The translations under genes and the position numbers were made by a program. This document shows positions 47,687 through 56,465 of a stretch of 64,000 nucleotides of DNA, in pieces (position 1 is the stretch's first letter; the number at the start of each line of letters is the position of its first letter). The notes under the pieces were generated by a model. It worked only from the letters and a program-made list of their open reading frames with translations. It searched no databases and was not told where the DNA came from. Origin of the DNA: Nocardiopsis ganjiahuensis DSM 45031 (GTDB lineage Bacteria > Actinomycetota > Actinomycetes > Streptosporangiales > Streptosporangiaceae); NCBI RefSeq assembly GCF_000341085.1, contig NZ_ANBA01000014.1, positions 186,001 to 250,000 on the forward strand. The letters run 5' to 3'.

Positions 47687-49009
47687 ATGAGGACGTGGGT
47701 AGAGGATCGGCTGCGGGACTTCGGCGCCCTGCTGAGCCACAACTGGCACTGGTGGTGGAGCCGCCGCCTGCGCGTCGCCGACTGGAGCTACGCCGTCTTC
47801 ACCCTGCCGTTCACCGGGATCGGGATGCTGGCGGGGGCCGGGGCCGCCCTGGGCTTCACCGCCTTCCTGCTTCCGCTGGGGTCCGATCTCTTGGCCAACC
47901 AGTTGGTCGTCCTCGGATGGGGCTTCCTGATCTTCGTGGTGCCCGGGGTCCTGGCCTCGGCTACGATGCTGTGGCGCCGAACCGAACCCAAATGGCTCAT
48001 GCTGGCAGGCCTGGTGCTCCTGTTCCTGTACGGAAACCCGGTCCCGCTCATGGTGGGGCTGTACTCCTATCCGGCGCACTTCAGCGAACGCAGACCCCTC
48101 GTTGGCTGGTTCGCGCTGGGCTGTCTGGGCGTTGCGGTCACCCTCAGTCCCACAGTGTTCGCCTTCGTGATGAGCGCGATCCTGTTCCTGGTCGTGCCGA
48201 CCATCGCCGGACTGTGGATCGGTACCCGCCGCCAGCTCATCGACCGCCTCCAGGAACGGGCCGAGCGCCTGGAGCGCGAACAGCACATGATGGCCGAGCA
48301 GGCCATCAGCGCCGAACGCACCCGCATCGCCCGTGAGATGCACGACGTGGTCGCCCACCGGGTCAGCCTCATGGTCCTGCACGCGGGCGGCCTGGAGGTG
48401 TCGGCCACCGAACCGCGCACCGTCGAGACGGCCGGGCTCATCCGCACCACCGGCCGCGAGGCCCTCGCTGAACTGCGCGGCATCCTCGGCGTCCTGCGTG
48501 ACGACGGCACCGACACCGCGCCCACCGCGCCCCAACCTGTCCTCCACGACCTCGAACGCCTGATCAGCGAATGGCGCGGGGCCGGGATGCAGGTGAGACG
48601 GGAGGAGACCGGGCGGGTCCGGCCGCTGCCGGTCGCGGTCCAGCGCACCGCCTTCCGCATCGTCCAAGAGGGCCTGACCAACGCCGCCAAGCACGCCACC
48701 GGCGCCCCGGTGGAGGTGTGGCTGCACCACGGCGAGGACCGGTTGGAGATCGAGGTGGCCAACGGGCCCGGAACCGGCCCGGTCCACGCCCCTCCGCGCA
48801 GCGGGTACGGCCTGACCGGGCTGCGTGAACGCGTCGTGCTGGCCGGGGGAGAGCTCAGCGCCGAGGTGTGCTCTGACGGAGGGTGGCGGATGCGCGCTAT
48901 CTTGCCGGTGGGGGAGGAGGGCCCGAACACGGTCCCCGAACCCGAACCACACTCCGCCGAGGTTGAGGAAGAGGGCGCCGACGGTGATCCGCACGCTCCT
49001 GGTCGATGA
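47687..49009 (+). CDS. NarL-type sensor histidine kinase (HisKA_3)
   Basis: 440 residues. About five N-terminal helices with very short loops, an intramembrane-sensing type (VADWSYAVFTLPFTGIGMLAG onward). A coiled linker (RLQERAERLEREQHMMAEQ) follows, then the HisKA_3 box with H219 in AREMHDVVAHRVSLMVLHAGGLE and a HATPase domain (RIVQEGLTNAAKHA, SGYGLTGLRERV). ATG at 47687 has only a weak SD but TAGACT 8 bases upstream, so it is likely leaderless. Overlaps the regulator gene by 26 bp and is divergent from the ABC transporter it probably controls. Confidence 0.92.
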   Translation: MRTWVEDRLRDFGALLSHNWHWWWSRRLRVADWSYAVFTLPFTGIGMLAGAGAALGFTAFLLPLGSDLLANQLVVLGWGFLIFVVPGVLASATMLWRRTEPKWLMLAGLVLLFLYGNPVPLMVGLYSYPAHFSERRPLVGWFALGCLGVAVTLSPTVFAFVMSAILFLVVPTIAGLWIGTRRQLIDRLQERAERLEREQHMMAEQAISAERTRIAREMHDVVAHRVSLMVLHAGGLEVSATEPRTVETAGLIRTTGREALAELRGILGVLRDDGTDTAPTAPQPVLHDLERLISEWRGAGMQVRREETGRVRPLPVAVQRTAFRIVQEGLTNAAKHATGAPVEVWLHHGEDRLEIEVANGPGTGPVHAPPRSGYGLTGLRERVVLAGGELSAEVCSDGGWRMRAILPVGEEGPNTVPEPEPHSAEVEEEGADGDPHAPGR

Positions 49010-49643
49010 CGAACTCCTGGTCAGGTCCGGGCTGCGGATGATCCTGGAGGCCGATCCCGGTATCGCGGTGGTCGGCGAGGGCAGCGACGGCGAGGAGGCC
49101 GTGCGCCTGGCCCAGGAGCTCACCCCCGACGTGGTGCTGCTGGACATCCGTATGCCCGGCACGGACGGCCTGGCCGCGGCCGCCCGGCTGAGCGCGCTGC
49201 CCCAGGCGCCCAAGACCGTCCTGCTCACCACCTTCGACCTGGACGAGTACGTGCACGGCGCGCTGCGTGCCGGGGCGGTCGGCTTCCTGCTCAAGGACAC
49301 CCCGCCGCGCGAGCTCATCAACGCCGTGCACACCGTGAACGAGGGCCACGCCATGCTCGCTCCCAGCGTCACCAAGCGCATGCTCGAACGCTTCGCCGCG
49401 CCCGCCCCCGCGGACTCCGCGGCCGGGCGCACCGAGGCCCTGCGCAGGCTCTCGGTACTCAGTGAACGCGAACGCCAGGTCCTGGTGGCGGTCGCCGAGG
49501 GCAAGTCCAACGCCGAGGTGGGGCGGGCTCTGGGTATGCGGGAGACCACCGTCAAGGCCCACGTCAGCCGGATCCTCGCCAAACTGGACATGTCCAACCG
49601 GGTGCAGGCGGCCATCCTCGCCCACGACGCGGGCTGGGCCTGA
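48984..49643 (+). CDS. NarL/LuxR-family response regulator
   Basis: 219 residues. Receiver domain: LLVDDELLVRSGLRMILEADPG, phospho-acceptor Asp in VVLLDIRMPGTDG, switch Thr in VLLTTFD, Lys in FLLKDTPP. LuxR-type HTH: LSERERQVLVAVAEGKSNAEVGRALGMRETTVKAHVSRILAKL. GTG at 48984 lies inside the 3' end of the kinase gene (26-bp overlap), so translation is coupled. Target probably the divergent MacB-type ABC operon. Confidence 0.93.
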   Translation: MIRTLLVDDELLVRSGLRMILEADPGIAVVGEGSDGEEAVRLAQELTPDVVLLDIRMPGTDGLAAAARLSALPQAPKTVLLTTFDLDEYVHGALRAGAVGFLLKDTPPRELINAVHTVNEGHAMLAPSVTKRMLERFAAPAPADSAAGRTEALRRLSVLSERERQVLVAVAEGKSNAEVGRALGMRETTVKAHVSRILAKLDMSNRVQAAILAHDAGWA

Positions 49644-50744
<1,101 letters not shown>

Positions 50745-50819
50745 GCCGGGTCCGCTGACCGCACGCCAACGGCCGGATCCCTTCCGGCCCCAGCCACAGA
50801 CAGGACGGACCACCCCACC

Positions 50820-51584
50820 ATGGGAATCCTCGAAGGTAAGCGCATCCTCGTCACCGGGGTGCTCACCGACTCCTCCATCGCCTTCCACGTCGCCCGCCTC
50901 GCCCAGGAGCAGGGTGCCACGGTCGTGCTCACCGGCTACGGCCGTATGGGTCTGGTGCAGCGCATCGCCAAGCGCCTGCCCGAGACGCCCCCCGTCCTGG
51001 AACTGGACGTCACCGACGACGAGCAGCTCGCCAGCCTCGCCGAGCGGGTCGGCGAGCACGTCGACGGACTCGACGGCGTCGTCCACTCCATCGGCTTCAC
51101 CCCGCAGGACGCCCTGGGCGGCAACTTCCTCAACACCGAGTGGCAGGACGTCGCCACGGCGATGCACACGTCCACCTTCTCCCTGAAGTCGCTCACCACG
51201 TCCCTGCTGCCTCTCATGGGCAACGGCGGCTCGGTGGTCGCCATGGACTTCGACAACAGCGTCTCCTACCCCATCTACGACTGGATGGGCGTGGCCAAGT
51301 CCGCGCTGACCTCCACCGCCCGCTACCTGGCCCGCTACGTGGGTGACAAGAACGTGCGGGTCAACCTGGTCTCGGCGGGCCCGCTGAGCACCATGGCCGC
51401 CCGCAGCATCCCCGGGTTCGAGGAACTGGCCAAGCACTGGCCCGAGCGCGCCCCGCTGGGCTGGGACGTCACCGACCCCGAGCCCGCCGCGAAGGCGGTC
51501 GTGGCCCTGCTGTCGGACTGGTTCCCGGCCACCACCGGTGAGATCGTGCACGTCGACGGCGGGTTCCACTCCACCGGAGCCTGA
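50820..51584 (+). CDS. fabI: NADH-dependent enoyl-ACP reductase (FabI/InhA)
   Basis: 254 residues. Last step of the FAS-II elongation cycle; target of triclosan and, in mycobacteria, isoniazid-NAD. Motifs: LVTGVLTDSSIAFHVARLAQEQGA (divergent nucleotide loop of FabI/InhA), VHSIGFTP, catalytic Tyr/Lys as Y-DWMGVAK with VAMDFDNSVSYPIYDW before it, and SAGPLSTMAARSI. SD is weak (CAGGACGGACC). Likely co-transcribed with fabG and followed by a strong hairpin at 51594. Confidence 0.93.
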   Translation: MGILEGKRILVTGVLTDSSIAFHVARLAQEQGATVVLTGYGRMGLVQRIAKRLPETPPVLELDVTDDEQLASLAERVGEHVDGLDGVVHSIGFTPQDALGGNFLNTEWQDVATAMHTSTFSLKSLTTSLLPLMGNGGSVVAMDFDNSVSYPIYDWMGVAKSALTSTARYLARYVGDKNVRVNLVSAGPLSTMAARSIPGFEELAKHWPERAPLGWDVTDPEPAAKAVVALLSDWFPATTGEIVHVDGGFHSTGA

Positions 51585-51593
51585 CCCGCGTAC

Positions 51594-51628
51594 TGTGGGC
51601 GGCCCCCCAGACCGGGGTGCCGCCCACA
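51594..51628 (+). terminator. Hairpin terminator after inhA
   Basis: TGTGGGCGGC (51594-51603) pairs perfectly with GCCGCCCACA (51619-51628), with CCCC/GGGG inside. 10 bp after the stop. Confidence 0.75.
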
Positions 51629-51659
51629 CGTGTGTCCCGGGCACCGGTACGATCTGCCC

Positions 51660-51683
51660 GCCGGTACCCGCGCGGGTACCGGC
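51660..51683 (+). promoter_or_regulatory. 24-base perfect palindrome upstream of the SDR gene
   Basis: GCCGGTACCCGC directly followed by its complement GCGGGTACCGGC, ending 30 bp before the SDR start codon. Either an operator or an extrusion-prone hairpin in the leader; not followed by a U-run. Confidence 0.5.
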
Positions 51684-51713
51684 GGCACGGTGACGTTTCG
51701 GAAGGCGGACGGT

Positions 51714-52475
51714 ATGGAACTGGGACTGTCGGGGGCGCGGGTCGTGGTGACCGGCGCCAGCAGGGGGATCGGCCGCGCCATCGCCCAGGTGTTCGCCGAG
51801 GAGGGCGCCGACCTCGCCATCTGCGCGCGCGGCCCCGAGGCTCTGGCCGAGGCGGCCCGGGAACTGGCCGAGACCGGCGCCAAGGTCTTCGAGCGGGCCC
51901 TGGACGTGACCGACCACGGCGCGCTGCCGGCCTTCGTGGACGACGCGGCCGCTGAACTCGGCGGGCTGGACGTGCTGGTCTCCAACGTCTCCGGCGGTAG
52001 CGCGCCCACCCCCGACCAGTGGGAACGCGGGTTCAACGCCGATGTCATGCCGTTCGTGCGCCTGACCGAGGCGGCCAAACCGCACCTGCTCGCCTCCGAG
52101 CGCGGCGGTTCGGTGGTGCTGGTCTCCACCACCTCGGCCCTGCACGTGACCAAGCCCGCCGGGGCCCGCTCCTACGGCGCGGTCAAGGCGGCGCTGAACC
52201 ACCACGCGTCCTCGCTGGCCCGCGAGTGGGCGCCCGAGGGCCTGCGGGTCAACACCGTCTCGCCCGGTCCCATCGAGTTCCCGGGCGGCGGCTGGGAGCG
52301 GCGCAGGGAGAACGACCCGGACTTCTACGAGAGCATCCGCGAACGCATCCCCTCAGGTCGTCTCGGCCGCCCGGAGGAGGTCGCACGCTCGGTCGCGTTC
52401 CTGGCCAGCCCGGCCGCCACCTTCGTCACCGGCCAGAACCTGGTCGTCGACGGCGGCTTCCTCGACCGGGTCTGA
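51714..52475 (+). CDS. SDR-family oxidoreductase
   Basis: 253 residues. Classical short-chain dehydrogenase: [36 protein letters not shown] (the usual NNAG replaced by SNVSGG), [12 protein letters not shown]-x-x-x-K in [15 protein letters not shown] and [13 protein letters not shown]. The SNVSGG variant and the long substrate loop resemble 3-oxoacyl-type SDRs of unknown substrate. GGAAGG lies 9 bases before the ATG at 51714. It follows fabG-inhA but is separated by a terminator and a palindrome, so probably has its own promoter. Confidence 0.9.
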   Translation: MELGLSGARVVVTGASRGIGRAIAQVFAEEGADLAICARGPEALAEAARELAETGAKVFERALDVTDHGALPAFVDDAAAELGGLDVLVSNVSGGSAPTPDQWERGFNADVMPFVRLTEAAKPHLLASERGGSVVLVSTTSALHVTKPAGARSYGAVKAALNHHASSLAREWAPEGLRVNTVSPGPIEFPGGGWERRRENDPDFYESIRERIPSGRLGRPEEVARSVAFLASPAATFVTGQNLVVDGGFLDRV

Positions 52476-52708
52476 CCAGCCGCGGCAGCACCGTCGACGC
52501 CCCGAGGGCGCCGGTGGCCGGCAGGGCCACCGACGCGTCGGGGACGAAATGCACCGCCGCGAACCCCGGGACCCAGCACCAGCCAGAGCGCACCTGCCGC
52601 GGCCAGCGCCCCGAACCCGGTCCAGGCCACCCACCGTCGCCCAGCGCCGCCGCCCGGTCCTGGGGAGTGTTCCGCGGATGGTTGCAGGTGGTGGCTACGC
52701 TGCGGGGT

Positions 52709-52993
52709 GTGGATGGTGATCAGCAGCCGGGTCTGGATGAGGTCGAGGCTTGTTTCGTCGCGCTGCTCGAAGGCCGGATGAGCCGTGACGCTGCCGACCG
52801 GTGGGCCGCCCGTTGGGCCGAGGAGGACTGCCACGACGACGGCAGTCGTCTTGAGCGGGATGAGCTGACCTGGTGGGCACTGGGGTTGCTGCATGGAATC
52901 GATCTGCGGCCAGGGCCCGAGGAGCCGTACCTGCACGACGACGGGCAGGTACGAGGGTGGCTGGAGGAACTGCGGCGGCGCCGCATGGGGTGA
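52709..52993 (+). CDS. Small conserved-looking hypothetical protein
   Basis: 94 residues, acidic, rich in tryptophan: EVEACFVALLEGRMSRDAADRWAARWAEED, DELTWWALGLLHGIDLRP, ending YLHDDGQVRGWLEELRRRRMG. The pattern of a helical N-terminal half and a W-W-A-L-G-L-x-x-G-I-D core resembles small actinobacterial proteins of unknown function often found beside mobile or immunity genes. GTG at 52709 is 7 bases after a TACGCT -10-like box (possible leaderless start); GTG 52688 is an alternative. It adjoins an IS630 remnant. Confidence 0.6.
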   Translation: MDGDQQPGLDEVEACFVALLEGRMSRDAADRWAARWAEEDCHDDGSRLERDELTWWALGLLHGIDLRPGPEEPYLHDDGQVRGWLEELRRRRMG

Positions 52994-53043
52994 CTCGCGA
53001 AGGTCCTGTTCCTGGCTGCACGTTGACGCCAGGCCGTTGGCCT

Positions 53044-53390
53044 ATGGCCGAGCGAGTACGTGTACGCGAGATCGACGACGGCGAGGGCAGACGGCTGCTG
53101 CGGATCATCCCGCAGGGGCACCGGGTCGGTGGTGACCTGGCGGCGAGCCCAGACGGTCCTGCTGTCCGCCCAGGGCATGCCGGTGGCGAGAATCGCCCAG
53201 GTGGCGTTCACCAGCGAAGACCGGGTGCGGGATGTGATCCACAATTTCGACGCCGGCGGCTTCTGCTCGCTGTATCCGAAGTACGCCGGTGGCCGTCTCC
53301 TTTCCAAGCCTGAAGACCTGGAAGACATCCAAGGATCCCGACGACGACCGGTGCCTACGCGCCGTCCTCGACAGGGCAAACGTTGCCTGA
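53044..53390 (+). pseudogene. IS630-family transposase remnant (frameshifted and internally deleted)
   Basis: Three pieces in three frames. Start at 53044: MAERVRVREIDDGEGRRLLRII. One extra C near 53108 shifts the frame, after which RRGTGSVVTWRRAQTVLLSAQ and GMPVARIAQVAFTSEDRV, then RDVIHNFDAGGFCSLYPKYAGGR, give the IS630 N-terminal HTH. At 53295 the third frame continues VSFPSLKTWKTSKDPDDDR to a TGA at 53388. In intact IS630 transposases YPKYAGGR and VSFQRLKTWKTSKDPD are about 80-100 residues apart, so the middle is deleted, and the DDE catalytic domain is absent. Non-functional relic. No inverted repeats found by eye. Confidence 0.8.
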
Positions 53391-53414
53391 TGCGGCACCA
53401 GGTCGCCACCGTGT

Positions 53415-53852
53415 TCACGGGGGAGTGCCGCCGGTACCGTCGCTGAGAGCGGTACGGCCGTCCTCCACGTGCACGATCCGCGGATCTGCGGCGTCCCGGT
53501 GGCGCCGGTCGCGTCCGTGCAGTCCGATCGCGAGATCGGACTCCTCCGTCACCGCTTCGGGCGGAACGTAGGTGAGGATGTCGGCATGGTGCCCGGTCAC
53601 CACCCATCCCTCGGCGCTGTCGGGGTGGATCACGTCGAAGTCCCCGGCCGGGCTGCCCGGCAGGATCGGGCCGTACTCGCGCAGGAGGTCGAGGGCCTGG
53701 GCTCGCAGGTCCTCGCCCGGTGAGGTCAGTACCACGCAGGTGCCGTGCTCGAAGAGCACCCAGGTGGCGTCGGGGTTGATGAGCAGCCGACGCCAGGCGT
53801 CGACGAGTGCGGTGGTCTCCATGCCGCGCAGACTGCCACGGGGGTGCGACAT
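53415..53852 (-). CDS. Hypothetical cytoplasmic protein
   Basis: 145 residues without signal or membrane segment. Core: TTALVDAWRRLLINPDATWVLFEHGTCVVL, then EDLRAQALDLLREYGPILPGSPAGDFDV and GWVVTGHHADILTYVPPEA. No family recognised; the alternating amphipathic pattern suggests a compact alpha/beta fold. ATG at 53852 (CAGGG 8 bases upstream) or ATG at 53822 are both possible starts. Located 20 bp downstream of the RecD2-like gene on the same strand and probably co-transcribed. Confidence 0.65.
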   Translation of the reverse strand: MSHPRGSLRGMETTALVDAWRRLLINPDATWVLFEHGTCVVLTSPGEDLRAQALDLLREYGPILPGSPAGDFDVIHPDSAEGWVVTGHHADILTYVPPEAVTEESDLAIGLHGRDRRHRDAADPRIVHVEDGRTALSDGTGGTPP

Positions 53853-53872
53853 TCCGGGGCCCTGGGCGGGGC

Positions 53873-55681
53873 TCAGCCCTCCCTCAGGACGAGGGCCAGC
53901 CGGGTCGTCCGGTCCGGGGCGAGGGTCTCGCGCACACCGGTCTCCAGGGCGCCGTCGGTGGCGTCCACGACCGACACGTGCCGGGTGGCCCGGGTCAGTG
54001 CCGTGTACACCTGGGGGCGGGAGACCGGGACCTGGGGCGGGAAGACCGCCACCACCGCGGGCCAGCGGCCGCCGTGGGCGACCGCCACACTGACCGCCCA
54101 ACCGTGGCGCAGCGCGGACGGGTCGGTCACGGTGACCCGGGACCCGCCGGTCAGTTCGACGACCGCGCCGCCGGAGACCTCGCGCAGGTAGCCGGTCTCG
54201 CCCGGCCCGTAGCCGGGGCCCCCAGCGGTCAGGACCACCCGGTCGCCCGCGTCGAATCCGCCGTGCGCCCCCGGGCCCGGGTTCAGCCCCTCCTTGCAGG
54301 CGGCGTTGATCGCGCGGGCGCCGGCCGGGCCGTCCTCGCGTGAGGTGACCACCTGGACCTGGTCGGCGTCGATGCCCAGGGCGCGCGGGATGGAGTCGGT
54401 GACCAGCTGGACCACACGGTGGGCGGCCTCCTCGGCGGAGGCGGCCGGGACCCGCACCACCTCGCGGCCGGGCGCCTCGACCTCGGGCCATCCGCCCTCG
54501 GCGACCGCGCGGGCGAGCACGGCCACGGGCCCGGGTTCGGCGTCGTCGGCGACGGCCGCCACGTGCGCGGTGCGCGAGGCGGCCACGTCCGCCACCACAC
54601 GGCCCGGAGCGGCCGAGGGGGCCTGGTCCGGGTCGGCCAGCAGGACCAGGTGGGCGTCGTCGACACAGGTCGACACCAGGTCGGCCATCCGGGCCACACC
54701 CAGGGACATCGACTCGCACAGCACCACGATCCCCGCCGGGACCGGGTCGCCGGCCAGGAGCGCGGCGAGGGACACCGCGCGTACCGGAGGCGCCCCCGGT
54801 ACGTCCGCGTCCCCGCCGGGCTCACCCTCCTCGGACGTCTGCGCACCCTCGGACGTCCCCGAACCGAGGAGCCGGTCCAGGTCGGCGTTGACGGCGGCGG
54901 CGGTCTGCGCGGTGGGGGCGACCACCGCGATCCCCACCTGGCTCTCCTGTGCGATCGCGGCCAGGCAGACCAGGGTCCGGGCGGCCTCGGCCTGGTCGCC
55001 GGGGCCGTGGTGCACCACCGTGACCGGGCGCAGGGTCGCGGTGAGCAGCGCCTCCCGCGTGGTCTCGGAGATCTCGAAACCTCCCTGGGAGGTGGCGGCC
55101 TCCAGGGTCTCCGCGGCGGTCACCGGGTCCATGATCGGTTCGCTGCCGCCGATCAGCCGCAGCAGCTGCTCGCCCAGCCGCTGCTCGGCGTGGCCGACGT
55201 CGTAGGGGGCGTAGAAGCGCTCGGGGTCGGGCAGGTCCGGGACCTCCGGGACGCCGTCCTCCTCGAAGTCGAAGTCGTCGTCGGGTTCGTCGGCGCTCTC
55301 GAACAGCGCCACCTCCTCGGCGGTGACCGCGGCCTCCAGGGCCCTGCGGGGATCGCCGACCCCGAGCTGGCCGACCACCGTGGCCAGCCGCTTCTCCTCG
55401 ATCGCGGTGTGCCCGCGGTACGCGGCGGTGCGCAGCGTGTGCCCGACCAGGGAGCCCAGGCGGCGGGGGTCCTCGGGCCGCGCTGCGTCGCCCAGGTGTT
55501 TGCGGGCGCAGTAGTCGGCCTGTTCGACGGTCACGTCGGGCAGGCGCAGGAGCAGCCACGGGTTGGCGTCCAGCTCGGCTGCGGGCTGTGGGCCCAACAC
55601 GGACACCAGCCGCGGCGCGAGGGCGCGCGGAGCGCCCATCCGGTCAAGGACGGCACTGACCTTCTCGACAGCCTCGGACAC
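53873..55681 (-). CDS. RecD2-like helicase homologue with degenerate ATP-binding motifs
   Basis: 602 residues. The N-terminal part resembles the helix-hairpin-helix region of RecD2 (GAPRALAPRLVSVLG onward), followed by an acidic linker (~residues 130-160). The helicase core is recognisable from motif III LVLLADPDQAPSAAPGRVVAD, where RecD2 has GDxxQL-P-S-V-G-P-G, and from the C-terminal motif VI YTALTRATRHVSVVDA. However, the Walker A loop is replaced by VVHHGPGDQAEA (residues 222-233) with no Lys-Thr/Ser, and motif II reads VDDAHLV. ATP hydrolysis is therefore unlikely; it may be a structural or DNA-binding derivative. ATG at 55681. Confidence 0.75.
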   Translation of the reverse strand: MSEAVEKVSAVLDRMGAPRALAPRLVSVLGPQPAAELDANPWLLLRLPDVTVEQADYCARKHLGDAARPEDPRRLGSLVGHTLRTAAYRGHTAIEEKRLATVVGQLGVGDPRRALEAAVTAEEVALFESADEPDDDFDFEEDGVPEVPDLPDPERFYAPYDVGHAEQRLGEQLLRLIGGSEPIMDPVTAAETLEAATSQGGFEISETTREALLTATLRPVTVVHHGPGDQAEAARTLVCLAAIAQESQVGIAVVAPTAQTAAAVNADLDRLLGSGTSEGAQTSEEGEPGGDADVPGAPPVRAVSLAALLAGDPVPAGIVVLCESMSLGVARMADLVSTCVDDAHLVLLADPDQAPSAAPGRVVADVAASRTAHVAAVADDAEPGPVAVLARAVAEGGWPEVEAPGREVVRVPAASAEEAAHRVVQLVTDSIPRALGIDADQVQVVTSREDGPAGARAINAACKEGLNPGPGAHGGFDAGDRVVLTAGGPGYGPGETGYLREVSGGAVVELTGGSRVTVTDPSALRHGWAVSVAVAHGGRWPAVVAVFPPQVPVSRPQVYTALTRATRHVSVVDATDGALETGVRETLAPDRTTRLALVLREG

Positions 55682-55837
55682 CGGTTCCCCTCGTCAGGTC
55701 GTTCATGGACTCGCTGGGAGCCTACCGACTCGCGGTGACACGCGGCGTTCGTTGTCCACAGGGCGGCCCCGCCGGACTGCCCGCGGTCGGGCGTCCGCGG
55801 CCGTTCGGGCGGGCGCGCGGGACCGCCCGCCGGAGGC

Positions 55838-56371
55838 TCAGCCGACGGTGCCCTGTGCGTTTCCGGCCGCGCCCCCGGTCACCTGGACGACGGCGGCACA
55901 GGGGTCGGTGCCGGGGGAGGACTCCTGGACGGCGGTGGCGGCCCGTGCGGCGGAGGCGTGGAAGAGGGCCCGGGCGTCGGGGTCCAGCCCGCCCAGGACC
56001 CGCTCCTCGATGTGCCCGACCAGGGCGTCGGCCCGGGCGAGGACCTCGAGTCCGTGCTCGGTGGGGCAGACCCTGCGGACCCGGCGGTCCGCCGGGTCGG
56101 GGCGGCGCTGGACCAGGTCGGCCGCCTCCAGGTCGTCGATCAGGTAGGTCATCACGCTGCGGTCGATCAGCAGGCGTTCGGCCAGCGCCGCCTGTGTGGG
56201 CGCGTCACCCCGGGAGGTCGCGGCGAGCACGTGGTAGCCGCGGCTGCCGTGCGGGAGGTCGGCCAGGGCCGCCTCCGCGTGCTCGTGCCAGCGGCGCAAC
56301 AGCACGGCCAGGGACCAGCCCAGGTTGCTGTCCCCGGTGGCCTCGCCGCGTTCCGGCGTGGTGGGTGTCAT
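55838..56371 (-). CDS. MarR-family transcriptional regulator
   Basis: 177 residues. Winged HTH: LPHGSRGYHVLAATSRGDAPTQAALAERLLIDRSVMTYLIDDLEAADLVQRRPDPADRRVRRVCPTEHG in the usual MarR spacing (recognition helix, D-R-R-x-R wing). Responds typically to aromatic or oxidative compounds. ATG at 56371. Divergent from the flavoenzyme fusion with only 94 bp between them and a 27-bp operator-like dyad at 56411-56437, so it very likely represses both. Confidence 0.92.
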   Translation of the reverse strand: MTPTTPERGEATGDSNLGWSLAVLLRRWHEHAEAALADLPHGSRGYHVLAATSRGDAPTQAALAERLLIDRSVMTYLIDDLEAADLVQRRPDPADRRVRRVCPTEHGLEVLARADALVGHIEERVLGGLDPDARALFHASAARAATAVQESSPGTDPCAAVVQVTGGAAGNAQGTVG

Positions 56372-56410
56372 GGCCCGAGATTACCAGGAATAGGTGTGGA
56401 GGAAGATAAG

Positions 56411-56437
56411 TTGTGCAGAACATCATTTGCTGAACAA
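56411..56437. promoter_or_regulatory. MarR operator-like dyad
   Basis: 27-bp inverted repeat with outer arms TTGTGCAG (56411-56418) and CTGAACAA (56430-56437); 10 of 13 base pairs are symmetrical around the centre at 56424. It lies in the 94-bp space between the divergent marR and flavoenzyme genes, the expected operator position. Confidence 0.65.
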
Positions 56438-56465
56438 ACGATCCATCCCCTGAGGAGACCCATCC

